A stretch of 64,000 bases of DNA from Pseudoalteromonas prydzensis (lineage in GTDB: Bacteria; Pseudomonadota; Gammaproteobacteria; Enterobacterales; Alteromonadaceae). Within the stretch, counting starts at the first letter, position 1. Each line of letters starts with the position of its first letter. The DNA is taken from the NCBI RefSeq assembly GCF_001661495.1, contig NZ_BDDT01000012.1, positions 1-64,000 on the forward strand, written 5' to 3'. The position numbers and the translations under genes were made by a program. Shown in pieces: positions 53,701 to 60,694 of this stretch. A model generated the notes under the pieces. That model searched no databases, was not told the origin of the DNA, and worked only from the letters and a program-made list of their open reading frames with translations.

Positions 53701-53760
53701 TTGCAGCGCAGTTTCTTTTGCATGCCAGAGGCTAAACAATATTACGATAAGTCCAGGCAA
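50731..53760 (-). CDS. Membrane PAS-GGDEF-EAL cyclic-di-GMP protein
   Basis: The order is: a membrane helix at the N-terminus; a dCache-like periplasmic sensor (about 30-250, ADREYFQNAIATKSFAIGFF); a second helix (about 265-285); a HAMP-like linker; two PAS regions (about 345-440 and 450-570); GGDEF with intact RIGGDEFVIVH (near 670); and EAL with intact KAEALIRW and DDFGTGYSS. Both cyclase and phosphodiesterase sites look active. The canonical start TTG 53760 cuts into the first membrane helix. Upstream sequence in the same frame (to 53826) completes a helix but has no ATG; an ATG at 53822 is one base out of frame. Confidence 0.88.
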   Translation of the reverse strand: MPGLIVILFSLWHAKETALQESRQQALTIAKQLAEQQTALLKEIENFTVQLAQLINEDITRSNQGCPDYLLKIQKLNPEIANIGIVNLQGDATCIIKGRANINIADREYFQNAIATKSFAIGFFQNDRSMNTPSVNFAYPLIDQHQQVYGAVVTVINLDWWSQELANFHLPSDALAVITDDNDRIIANYPNDPLRFGKKINTYGFNSNSPILSNTIDLQGINHVLHSKTMYQDATENTLNVYVAMPFNDAIKAANQLFVNTLIAFIGMIIVLCIFAYISLKRDVFKPIARLTHAIGELATGKLPKQFPLNSSELSTLYSHFKEMAKTRLAAEANVKRQHDELSSLLNALPDSYIRINVHGDVLNLGGNISLLNPPSFSRSKLHLRELFDEERSRFLLSRLPTKNGTSQFELSVPNSPTEQIFEMRISAQSNSNEYTIVVQDISHRKHAEKASHLASLVYSNSSEGMAITDPDGLILDVNPAFCEVTQYSKDEILGNTTAILASGKHSKAFYHAMWLQLQKTGRWQGEIINRRKDGELFTEWLTIDTVYNEQHEAQRRVAIFTDITEKKAADELIWHQTHFDHLTNLPNRIELKKRLNQHLNNPLNPDEPLVIMLLDIDHFKDINDTLGHFYGDELLKLIAIRLQQEIVDIEFIARIGGDEFVIVHAKLVTEEHIKKVANDILNAMTKAFILEGEELHIATSIGIAIGPIDGDSSELLLKAADQAMYKAKQSGRNCFKFFNHNLREQAQARMDLLKSMRSGIEQQQFDLYYQPIVNLDSGHIHKAEALIRWQHPTRGVISPAEFIPLAEESRYINPLGQFVFTRALQTLTILRAQVDADFQLSINVSPVQFSCLDSGIDLWPALLKDANLPPSAIVAEITEGLMIAPEQLTQQRLKALVKSGMELALDDFGTGYSSLAYLQQMDADYLKIDKCFVDNIQAGNQDLALCKAIITMAHQFGLKVIAEGIETPEQQQLLLGLGCDYGQGYLFSKPLPEQEFLALVSNQSTTTS

Positions 53761-53864
53761 GCTTAATAAAATAAACAGCCGGTATAATCGATGTTTTAAC
53801 GATAGAGTAAAAATAATTGCATCTTTTTAGTATGTTCTTGGCACAAAATTGTAGCCAAAAAATG

Positions 53865-53899
53865 TTAAATTAACCATATTTAATATAAGGTTAATTTAA
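53865..53899. promoter_or_regulatory. 11-bp inverted repeat upstream of the GGDEF-EAL gene
   Basis: TTAAATTAACC (53865-53875) and GGTTAATTTAA (53889-53899) pair perfectly around an AT-rich 13-nt centre that is itself partly palindromic. It is about 45 bp upstream of the likely start of the GGDEF-EAL gene and could be an operator. Confidence 0.55.
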
Positions 53900-54034
53900 T
53901 ATACAAAATAGGTAATGAAAAGTTTGTTTAGCTTTAAAGGACTGAATATCTTTTCTAAGGTGATACTAAAGCTGCAATAATATTCATTGGCGAGCTAGTC
54001 ACAGTAAGTGCTTTACGAGCGATAAAGTAGATTT

Positions 54035-54074
54035 GCTTACTATAAAACCAATACAATAAAAATTTATAGTAAGC
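54035..54074 (-). terminator. 12-bp inverted repeat across the end of the YqjK-like gene
   Basis: GCTTACTATAAA (54035-54046) and TTTATAGTAAGC (54063-54074) are perfect inverted complements. On the minus strand the first arm includes the stop codon of the small gene above, so the hairpin overlaps the coding end. It is probably the terminator of the three-gene unit. Confidence 0.6.
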
Positions 54075-54321
54075 GGAGTAACCAACTAAACTGGCTAAGC
54101 TGAGAGAGTTTATTGCTTTTGCCACTGTTACCGTTTAATGCTTGATAACCAGCGCCTGCGGTAAATGCACTGGCAATACCAACTTTGGTTACCGCAAAGC
54201 GCTTTAGTCGGTAATTTAAAGCTTGATGGTGTTGTTGCTTTAAACTTTGTATGGTGTTCATTTTTTGAGTTAAATGAGCCACTTTCCGGTTTGGTTTGAG
54301 AATAAAATAATCAATCAGCAT
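54064..54321 (-). CDS. Small YqjK-like protein
   Basis: The product has 85 residues: a basic helical N-terminal half (KPNRKVAHLTQKMNTIQSL, NYRLKRFAVTKVG), then a short hydrophobic stretch (IASAFTAGAGYQ). Assignment rests mainly on context. It is the third gene after DUF883 (YqjD/ElaB-type) and YqjE-type genes, as yqjK is in E. coli, and shares the small size and basic helix. The gap to the gene above is 3 bp. Confidence 0.55.
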   Translation of the reverse strand: MLIDYFILKPNRKVAHLTQKMNTIQSLKQQHHQALNYRLKRFAVTKVGIASAFTAGAGYQALNGNSGKSNKLSQLSQFSWLLRLL

Positions 54322-54324
54322 TTA

Positions 54325-54777
54325 TCACTCCTTGGTAATATTGAGCAACTGCTTAATACTATGGCTGGTTTTATCGAAGCCAATTTTACTGCTGATGTAG
54401 CCAATGTTTTTCCACAGCCAGAATAAACAGATCAACTGCAAGCTAATTAAACATAAGGCACTGAGCCATATTGATTGACTAAAAGCAAAAATAGCTAAGC
54501 CAAGCGTAGCTAACAAGCCTGCCCATAACAATACCAAGCCGCCAGCAAAGCTTACTAACAAAATTATTGTCAGTGCTAACGAGCGGGTTGATAGCCGCCA
54601 TTCAGCACTGGCTAATTCTTTGCAAATACCGGCTTGTTGGCGATAGTCCTGATAAAGTTGTTCACCATATTGAGTTAGTTTAGCGAGGTGATCTTGCCAC
54701 TGATCTGCACTTTGCAGTGCAGGATCAGCGGCCTGATCCTGATGTTGTTTATCTTTAAGATCAGTCTCTTGTTGCAT
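54325..54777 (-). CDS. YqjE-like phage-holin-family membrane protein
   Basis: The product has 150 residues: a soluble charged N-terminus, then two long hydrophobic hairpin helices (LTIILLVSFAGGLVLLWAGL and SIWLSALCLISLQLICLFWL) and a polar tail. This is the pattern of the YqjE/DUF1469 holin-like family that accompanies YqjD. It lies 6 bp from its upstream neighbour. Confidence 0.7.
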   Translation of the reverse strand: MQQETDLKDKQHQDQAADPALQSADQWQDHLAKLTQYGEQLYQDYRQQAGICKELASAEWRLSTRSLALTIILLVSFAGGLVLLWAGLLATLGLAIFAFSQSIWLSALCLISLQLICLFWLWKNIGYISSKIGFDKTSHSIKQLLNITKE

Positions 54778-54783
54778 AACTAC

Positions 54784-55125
54784 CTACTTGCGACGTAGTA
54801 GTGCAGTAACTAGCATACCTGCAGCAAAGGCAATACCTGCTGTTGCAAGCGGGTTTTCTGATGCTAATTGACGTGTTTTACCACTGTATTCGGTCAATTT
54901 TTCACGGGCTATTTTTTGCTTTTCAGACAGTGTTTCAGCTGAGCTGGCAGCACCATGACGAATACCTTGCTCTGCTGTTGCTGCTCTCGAAGAAAGCGCA
55001 TCAACAGCCTGATGCGCCGCTGAAGTTGCTTTATCAGTGAAAGGTGCATCAGTATGAGATGCAAGATCATCCACCTTTTTGTTAGCTGCAGCAGCTGAAT
55101 TAGTACTTGTTGTTGAAGTAGCCAT
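54784..55125 (-). CDS. DUF883 (ElaB/YqjD/YgaM) ribosome- and membrane-associated protein
   Basis: YqjD-type proteins are stationary-phase proteins that tether ribosomes to the inner membrane by a C-terminal helix. The 113-residue product is Ala/Ser/Thr-rich and helical, then has the family end ENPLATAGIAFAAGMLVTALLRRK: glycine-rich membrane helix and RRK. ATG 55125 is used because AAGGA is then 9 nt upstream. It heads the three-gene unit. The next 507 bp to mraZ contain the mra promoter region and a single DnaA-box-like TTATCCAC (55423-55430). Confidence 0.85.
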   Translation of the reverse strand: MATSTTSTNSAAAANKKVDDLASHTDAPFTDKATSAAHQAVDALSSRAATAEQGIRHGAASSAETLSEKQKIAREKLTEYSGKTRQLASENPLATAGIAFAAGMLVTALLRRK

Positions 55126-55509
55126 AATAATCATTCCTTAAATATTAAAATTAAATAGTGTAGTACTTGTTGCATCCTTCGTACCAGTTATGCTATTTAA
55201 TTATTTTTAATTATAAATCAGTGCTTTAGTTTTTTGCCTGAAGATTTTACGCTTAAATTAACAGCATTTTCAGTAACAATTGCAAAGCAACCACGTAAAT
55301 TTTACAAGGCCTAATGAGTAGGGATTAAGTGCTGTTTATTTTGTAACTATTCATTGATTATTCATTAATCACTTTACGGCATTTATTTGTTTTTATCTGA
55401 GAATAAAATATTTTTTTTCAAGTTATCCACTTTTTCCCACGTAATTCAGTAGCTTTGCGTGAGGCCTTATTTTTTCTGGCTTTCACAGTTAATAATAGGA
55501 TTTTACCGA

Positions 55510-55540
55510 CTTGACAAAACCGCTTGTCAAGCCCTAAACT
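55510..55540 (+). promoter_or_regulatory. mraZ (dcw) promoter with overlapping inverted repeat
   Basis: TTGACA (55511-55516) and TAAACT (55535-55540), spaced 18 bp, make a near-consensus sigma-70 promoter. CTTGACAA (55510-55517) and TTGTCAAG (55524-55531) form a perfect 8-bp inverted repeat across the -35 box and spacer. This could be a repressor site or chance. Confidence 0.6.
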
Positions 55541-55548
55541 GGAGCACT

Positions 55549-55604
55549 GTGGTAAAAAGTGGTTTTTAGTGGATCAAATTGGATCAAATTAATCAAAGTG
55601 GATT
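55549..55604 (+). promoter_or_regulatory. MraZ operator: 10-bp-phased TGG repeats
   Basis: TGG[T/A] occurs at 55550, 55560, 55570 and 55580, exactly 10 bp apart, and again at 55599 (19 bp on). MraZ proteins bind direct repeats of a TGGG-like box with 10-bp phase in front of their own gene. The cluster begins just at the predicted transcription start and ends about 30 bp before mraZ. Confidence 0.8.
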
Positions 55605-55632
55605 AATTTTCAACTTTTAGAATAGGCTTTTT

Positions 55633-56091
55633 ATGTTCCGTGGTGCGAGTTCGCTCAGTATGGATGACAAAGGACGGTTTGCGGTACCTACTAAGTACCG
55701 AGATTCTTTGTTGTCTGAAGATCAGGGCACGGTGATCTGTACCGTTGCACTGAACGAGCCTTGTTTGTGGTTGTACCCACTCGCACAATGGCAAGACATA
55801 GAAGATCGCCTTGCTAAAATTTCCAATATGAATCCACGCGCTCGACGCATGCAAAGGATGTTGTTAGGTAACGCAACTGAATACCAATTAGATAAAAATG
55901 GCCGAATTTTGCTGGCACCGTCACTACGGAGTCATGCAGATTTAGGCAAAAAAATCATGTTGGTTGGTTTGATGAATAAATTTGAGATCTGGGATGAAGA
56001 GCGTTGGCATGAGCAAATGCGCCAAGACACCGAAATAGAACGACTCGGTGAGTTTGAATCAACACCTGACTTAGATAATTTTTCACTCTGA
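55633..56091 (+). CDS. mraZ: Transcriptional regulator MraZ
   Basis: MraZ represses the dcw cluster. The 152-residue protein has two SpoVT/AbrB-like halves, each with a DXXXR-type motif: MDDKGRFAVPTKYR at the N-terminus and LDKNGRILLAPSLR in the second half (about 80-93). It is the first gene of the cluster and has its own phased operator upstream. Confidence 0.96.
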   Translation: MFRGASSLSMDDKGRFAVPTKYRDSLLSEDQGTVICTVALNEPCLWLYPLAQWQDIEDRLAKISNMNPRARRMQRMLLGNATEYQLDKNGRILLAPSLRSHADLGKKIMLVGLMNKFEIWDEERWHEQMRQDTEIERLGEFESTPDLDNFSL

Positions 56092-56120
56092 TCACACAAT
56101 AAAAAGGCAAATAATAGCTA

Positions 56121-57059
56121 ATGACAGCTCAATTTGAACATATTTCCGTACTAATGGACGAAACCATCGATGCGCTAGCAATTAAGCCAGACGGCATCTA
56201 CATGGATGGTACATTTGGCCGTGGCGGACATTCTGGACAAATCTTGGCGCGCCTTGGTGAGCATGGTCGGCTACAAGCGATCGATCAAGATCCACAGGCC
56301 ATTAAGTCTGCCGAAAAGTTTGCCGATGATAGTCGTTTTGCCATTGCGCATACCCGTTTCTCTAACTTATACGAAGTTGCTGAGCAAAACGATCTGTTAG
56401 GGAAAGTGGATGGTATTTTGCTAGATATCGGTGTGTCGTCTCCGCAATTAGATGATGCCGAACGCGGTTTTAGCTTTATGAAAGACGGCCCACTTGATAT
56501 GCGCATGGATCCAACCAGTGGTCGCAGCGCCGCGCAGTGGTTAGCTGAAGCTGAACTTGAAGACATTGTACATGTGATCAAAACCTACGGTGAAGAAAAG
56601 TTTGGGCGTCGAATTGCTCACAAGGTATTGGAGGTTCGCGAACATACGCCGATCACAACGACTAAGCAGCTTGCTGATTTAGTTGATGAAGCCGTGCCGG
56701 TAAAGGATAAGTTTAAGCATCCTGCTACACGTACTTTCCAAGCGATCCGCATTTATATCAACAGTGAATTGGAAGAGATCCAAACTGCATTACAAGCTGC
56801 CTTAGCGGTTTTAAAACCTGGTGGCCGGTTAGTGGTGATTTCGTTTCACTCACTTGAAGATCGCATTGTTAAACAGTTTATTAAAAAACAGAGTAAGGGA
56901 GCGGCATTACCCAGAGGTCTGCCTTTAACTGATGCACAAATAAATCAAAACTTGACGTTAAAAGCAGTGGGTAAAGCTATTAAGCCAAGCCAAGCTGAAA
57001 TTGACCGTAACCCTCGTTCACGAAGCTCAGTACTTAGGGTGGCGCAGAGATTGGGATGA
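56121..57059 (+). CDS. rsmH: 16S rRNA (cytosine1402-N4)-methyltransferase RsmH
   Basis: RsmH methylates N4 of C1402; RsmI, encoded 10 kb away, methylates the ribose of the same base. The 312-residue protein has the SAM motif DGTFGRGGHSGQIL (about 29-42), DIGVSSPQLDDAERGFSF, and LVVISFHSLEDRIVK. Its stop overlaps the ftsL start by 4 bp. Confidence 0.97.
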   Translation: MTAQFEHISVLMDETIDALAIKPDGIYMDGTFGRGGHSGQILARLGEHGRLQAIDQDPQAIKSAEKFADDSRFAIAHTRFSNLYEVAEQNDLLGKVDGILLDIGVSSPQLDDAERGFSFMKDGPLDMRMDPTSGRSAAQWLAEAELEDIVHVIKTYGEEKFGRRIAHKVLEVREHTPITTTKQLADLVDEAVPVKDKFKHPATRTFQAIRIYINSELEEIQTALQAALAVLKPGGRLVVISFHSLEDRIVKQFIKKQSKGAALPRGLPLTDAQINQNLTLKAVGKAIKPSQAEIDRNPRSRSSVLRVAQRLG

Positions 57060-57382
57060 AGCCAAAAGCGAATCATCGACAACCCAATTTATTTGTAGAA
57101 GTACTCAAAGGCCTAGGAGCAAATAAGCTAACCTCGGCCTTGTTGGTTGTGATATTTGCATCAAGTTTAAGTGTGGTGCAGGTTACCCACTTTGCTCGCC
57201 AAGAGCTGATTGAACAAGATCAGTTGCTTCAAGAGCGAGATGAATTGGATTTAGAGTGGCGTTATTTACTCGTTGAAGAAGAATTTTATTCGCAGCATGC
57301 GCGCATTGAAGAAATTGCCACCATGCAACTTGAGATGAAACGGCCTACCAGCCAAGATGAACAGGTGATAGTACTGCCATGA
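57056..57382 (+). CDS. ftsL: Cell division protein FtsL
   Basis: FtsL is a bitopic divisome protein in the FtsQLB complex. The 108-residue protein has a short cytoplasmic tail, one membrane helix (LTSALLVVIFASSLSVVQVT, about 22-41) and a periplasmic leucine-zipper-like coil (about 45-95, ELIEQDQLLQERDELDLEW). It overlaps rsmH and ftsI by 4 bp each. Confidence 0.95.
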   Translation: MKPKANHRQPNLFVEVLKGLGANKLTSALLVVIFASSLSVVQVTHFARQELIEQDQLLQERDELDLEWRYLLVEEEFYSQHARIEEIATMQLEMKRPTSQDEQVIVLP

Positions 57383-59196
57383 GAAGCAGAGGGAAAAAAC
57401 CAGTCAATAGTTTGATCACATGGCGTTTTATGCTGGTGTGCTCTGTTGTGCTGCTTGTTTTTGTCACTTTGGTGTCGCGTGCCGCGTATTTACAAGTTAT
57501 CGAGCCTGATAAAGCCCGCTCTGAAAGTAACAAACGTACTGTGCGAGTTGAAAAGCTCCATGTACAGCGTGGGATGATTTTTGACCGCCATGGCAAAGAG
57601 CTGGCGGTGAGTGTGCCAGTAGTAAGTGTGTATGCCGATCCTAAAGCATTGCATAAATCATTACGTGGCAAGGTACTTAAGCAGGCGCGTAAAAATGGCG
57701 AAGACGATAAGGCGCTAGCTGAAAATACAGCATTGCTCGAGCAGCGCATTAGCGAATATTACAAAAATGACCTACGTTGGCGCGAACTTGCTGACGTACT
57801 ACGTATCGAGCCGAAAAAAATAAATGGCCGTTTGCGTGATGATGCCAGCCGCCGTTTTGTGTATTTAAAACGTCAAGTAACCCCAGCCGTTGCCAATTAC
57901 ATTGGTGATTTACGTCTACCTGGTATTCATTTATTAGATGAATCAAAACGTTACTATCCTGCTGGGGAAGTCACGGCGCATGTTCTTGGCTTTACCAATA
58001 TCGACGGTAAAGGGATTGAAGGTATAGAAAAACTATACGAAAGTGCGCTTACCGGTGTGGAAGGGCGCCGTACTATTCGTAAAGATGCACAAGGGCGTGA
58101 AGTTGAAGTGCTTGATGAGCGTGAACGCATTGAGCCTGAGAATATTCAACTCAGTATCGACCAACGTATTCAAGCAATCGCTTATAAAGCGGTTAAATCA
58201 GCGGTGTTGACTTATAAAGCAACGTCTGGCTCTGCTATGGTTGTGGATGTCAAAACCGGTGAAGTGTTAGCTATGGTTAACAGCCCCTCTTTTAATCCCA
58301 ATAATTTGAATGACGCAGCGCCACATAAGCGCCGTAACCGCGCAATCACAGATTTGTTCGAACCAGGGTCAACTGTTAAGCCCCTAGCCATTTTAGCTGG
58401 CTTAGACTACGGCACAATTCAACCGGGTGATAAAATTGATACTTATCCTGGCTGGATGCGTTTAGGCGGTAGTTTAGTGTCAGATTCGCGTAACCACGGC
58501 GAAATGACGCTGCGAGAGATTTTAAAATACTCCAGTAATATGGGCGTAACAAAAATTAGTCAAACAGTGCCAAAAGACTATTTTGTTGGCTTGTATCAAA
58601 AGGTGGGTTTTGGCTCTGATTCTGGCACCGGTATGGTGGGGGAAAGCAGTGGTTTGTTTTATCCCAATCGTCGTTGGTCTGATCACGAAATTGCTGCTTT
58701 ATCATTTGGCTATAACCTTGCTGTAAGTACTGCTCAAATGGCACGTTTTTACGCCATGCTGGGTGCTGGTGGTGTAAACCGTCCACTTACAATCTTAAAG
58801 CAAGACAGCGTTCCTGAAGGTGAACGAATATTTCAACAAAAAGATGTTGAAGCCGTTGTACATATGATGGAAAGCGTATTTGAAGAAGATGGTACAGCGA
58901 GACGCGTCAAGGTCGATGGCTATCGCGCTGCAGGAAAAACAGGTACCTCTAAAAAAGCTGCTGTAGGTGGTTATGGTGACGAGTATGTTGGTTATTTTGC
59001 AGGTTTAGCACCTGCCAGTAACCCGCGCTTAGCTGTAGTAGTATTAATTAATGAGCCCGGTGGAGATGTTTATTACGGCGGCGCGACGGCAGGACCTGCG
59101 TTTGCTGAAATAATTTCGAATTCATTAAGAATTTTAAACGTAGCGCCTGATAAAGACTCGGTTGCCTACGTGAAGGGCATAGATGATGATGCGTGA
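57379..59196 (+). CDS. ftsI: Septal peptidoglycan transpeptidase FtsI (PBP3)
   Basis: FtsI cross-links septal peptidoglycan. The 605-residue protein has a membrane anchor (about 14-38), a pedestal domain, and the transpeptidase domain with catalytic serine in FEPGSTVKPLA (SxxK, about 330), SSN (near 393) and KTGTSKK (about 518). All three motifs are intact. It overlaps murE by 14 bp. Confidence 0.97.
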   Translation: MRSRGKKPVNSLITWRFMLVCSVVLLVFVTLVSRAAYLQVIEPDKARSESNKRTVRVEKLHVQRGMIFDRHGKELAVSVPVVSVYADPKALHKSLRGKVLKQARKNGEDDKALAENTALLEQRISEYYKNDLRWRELADVLRIEPKKINGRLRDDASRRFVYLKRQVTPAVANYIGDLRLPGIHLLDESKRYYPAGEVTAHVLGFTNIDGKGIEGIEKLYESALTGVEGRRTIRKDAQGREVEVLDERERIEPENIQLSIDQRIQAIAYKAVKSAVLTYKATSGSAMVVDVKTGEVLAMVNSPSFNPNNLNDAAPHKRRNRAITDLFEPGSTVKPLAILAGLDYGTIQPGDKIDTYPGWMRLGGSLVSDSRNHGEMTLREILKYSSNMGVTKISQTVPKDYFVGLYQKVGFGSDSGTGMVGESSGLFYPNRRWSDHEIAALSFGYNLAVSTAQMARFYAMLGAGGVNRPLTILKQDSVPEGERIFQQKDVEAVVHMMESVFEEDGTARRVKVDGYRAAGKTGTSKKAAVGGYGDEYVGYFAGLAPASNPRLAVVVLINEPGGDVYYGGATAGPAFAEIISNSLRILNVAPDKDSVAYVKGIDDDA

Positions 59197-60694
59197 TTTA
59201 AAAATAATTTTACAAAAAATAGAAGTAGCAGCTTCAAGCTTGTTAGTTAAACACTTGCGTTTAGATAGTCGCGATGTCACCCCTGGTGACGTGTTTGTGG
59301 CGATTAAAGGTCACCAGTTAGATGGCGGACACTTTATCCAGCAAGCCATTAATAACGGTGCGGTTGCTGTCATTGCTGACCGTTTATGTGAGTTTGAATC
59401 TGATTTCGATCCTTTGTATTTAATTACTGACTTGGATAAAAAGCTCCCTGCATTGGCGAGCCACTTTTATCAGCAACCAAGTAAGCATTTAGATGTGATA
59501 GGTGTTACTGGCACGAATGGTAAATCAACCACCACTGCCATGATCGCCCACTTAGCAACGTTTTGTGGCACCCCGTCAGCGATTGTTGGCACATTGGGTT
59601 ATGGGCAGTCAGATAATTTAACCGAACTTCTTAACACCACGCCGTCGTGTGTTGATTTACAACGAATATTAGCGCAATTGGCTGAGCAAAATAATAACTT
59701 AGTGGCGATGGAAGTCTCATCTCATGGACTTGTACAACACCGTGTTGCCAATACGCATTTTAAAGCTGCTGTGTTTACTAACTTATCTCGCGATCATTTA
59801 GATTACCACGGTGATATGGCAAGTTACGCTGACGCTAAATTAATGCTAATGCGGGATTTTGACGCGCAATTGGTGGTGCTCAATCAAGATGACTACCAAG
59901 TTCAGCAATGGTTAGAGCAGTACGATTTTAATAATTTAGTGTGTTATGGCCACAAAGCACTTGTGCCTAAAGGTGCACGGTTTGTTTATTTTACCGATGT
60001 TAATTATCATAAAACCGGTATTTCGGCACAGTTAACTACAAGTTGGGGCGATATCGCTATTACTTGTCCGTTATTTGGTGAATTTAATTTATATAATTTA
60101 GCCGCTGCAATGGCCACTCTATTGGGTATGGGTTATCCGCTTGATAAGCTAGCAGCCGGTTGTGCCAGCTTGCAACCTGTTGCGGGTCGTATGCAAGCGT
60201 TTAGCGCAGCAAATCAACCAACCTGTATTGTTGATTATGCCCACACCCCTGATGCTTTAGCATTGGCACTGCAAGCATTACAACAACATGTGCCAGGCGG
60301 CGTAAGTTGTGTATTTGGATGTGGTGGTGACCGTGATAAAGGCAAGCGCCCGATGATGGCTAAAGCGGCTGAGCAATATGCTGATCAGCTAATAGTCACC
60401 AGTGATAATCCTCGCAGTGAAGATCCGTGGCAGATCATGAAAGATGTTGCTGCTGGTTTTAGCCAACCTGAGAAAGCCCATTTAGAGGCGGATCGTGCGG
60501 CAGCTATTGCCTTTGCTATCGATAATGCCAATGCTCAAGACGTCGTATTAATTGCGGGCAAAGGTCATGAGGATTATCAAATTATTGGGACGCAACGGAT
60601 TGATTTTTGCGATCGAACGTTTGTTCAGCAGCACTTACAACAAAGAGCAAAGCTAGACCCACAAGAACAACAGCTCAGAGGATCGCAGTTATGA
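59183..60694 (+). CDS. murE: UDP-MurNAc-L-Ala-D-Glu:meso-DAP ligase MurE
   Basis: MurE adds the third residue of the stem peptide. ATP-binding motif GVTGTNGKSTT (about 109-119) is present, and the DNPRSEDP motif (about 412-419) is the marker for meso-diaminopimelate rather than lysine, so the peptidoglycan is of the usual Gram-negative type. Length is 503 residues. The stop codon shares ATGA with the murF start. Confidence 0.97.
   Translation: MMMRDLKIILQKIEVAASSLLVKHLRLDSRDVTPGDVFVAIKGHQLDGGHFIQQAINNGAVAVIADRLCEFESDFDPLYLITDLDKKLPALASHFYQQPSKHLDVIGVTGTNGKSTTTAMIAHLATFCGTPSAIVGTLGYGQSDNLTELLNTTPSCVDLQRILAQLAEQNNNLVAMEVSSHGLVQHRVANTHFKAAVFTNLSRDHLDYHGDMASYADAKLMLMRDFDAQLVVLNQDDYQVQQWLEQYDFNNLVCYGHKALVPKGARFVYFTDVNYHKTGISAQLTTSWGDIAITCPLFGEFNLYNLAAAMATLLGMGYPLDKLAAGCASLQPVAGRMQAFSAANQPTCIVDYAHTPDALALALQALQQHVPGGVSCVFGCGGDRDKGKRPMMAKAAEQYADQLIVTSDNPRSEDPWQIMKDVAAGFSQPEKAHLEADRAAAIAFAIDNANAQDVVLIAGKGHEDYQIIGTQRIDFCDRTFVQQHLQQRAKLDPQEQQLRGSQL

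Noticed and set aside
55423..55430. DnaA box (TTATCCAC) upstream of mraZ
   Set aside because: A single imperfect 9-mer (last base differs) without neighbours is not enough to claim a DnaA site or origin.
60607..60690. Longer N-terminus for MurF
   Set aside because: It lies inside murE in another frame; ATG 60691 has a ribosome site and the usual ATGA overlap.
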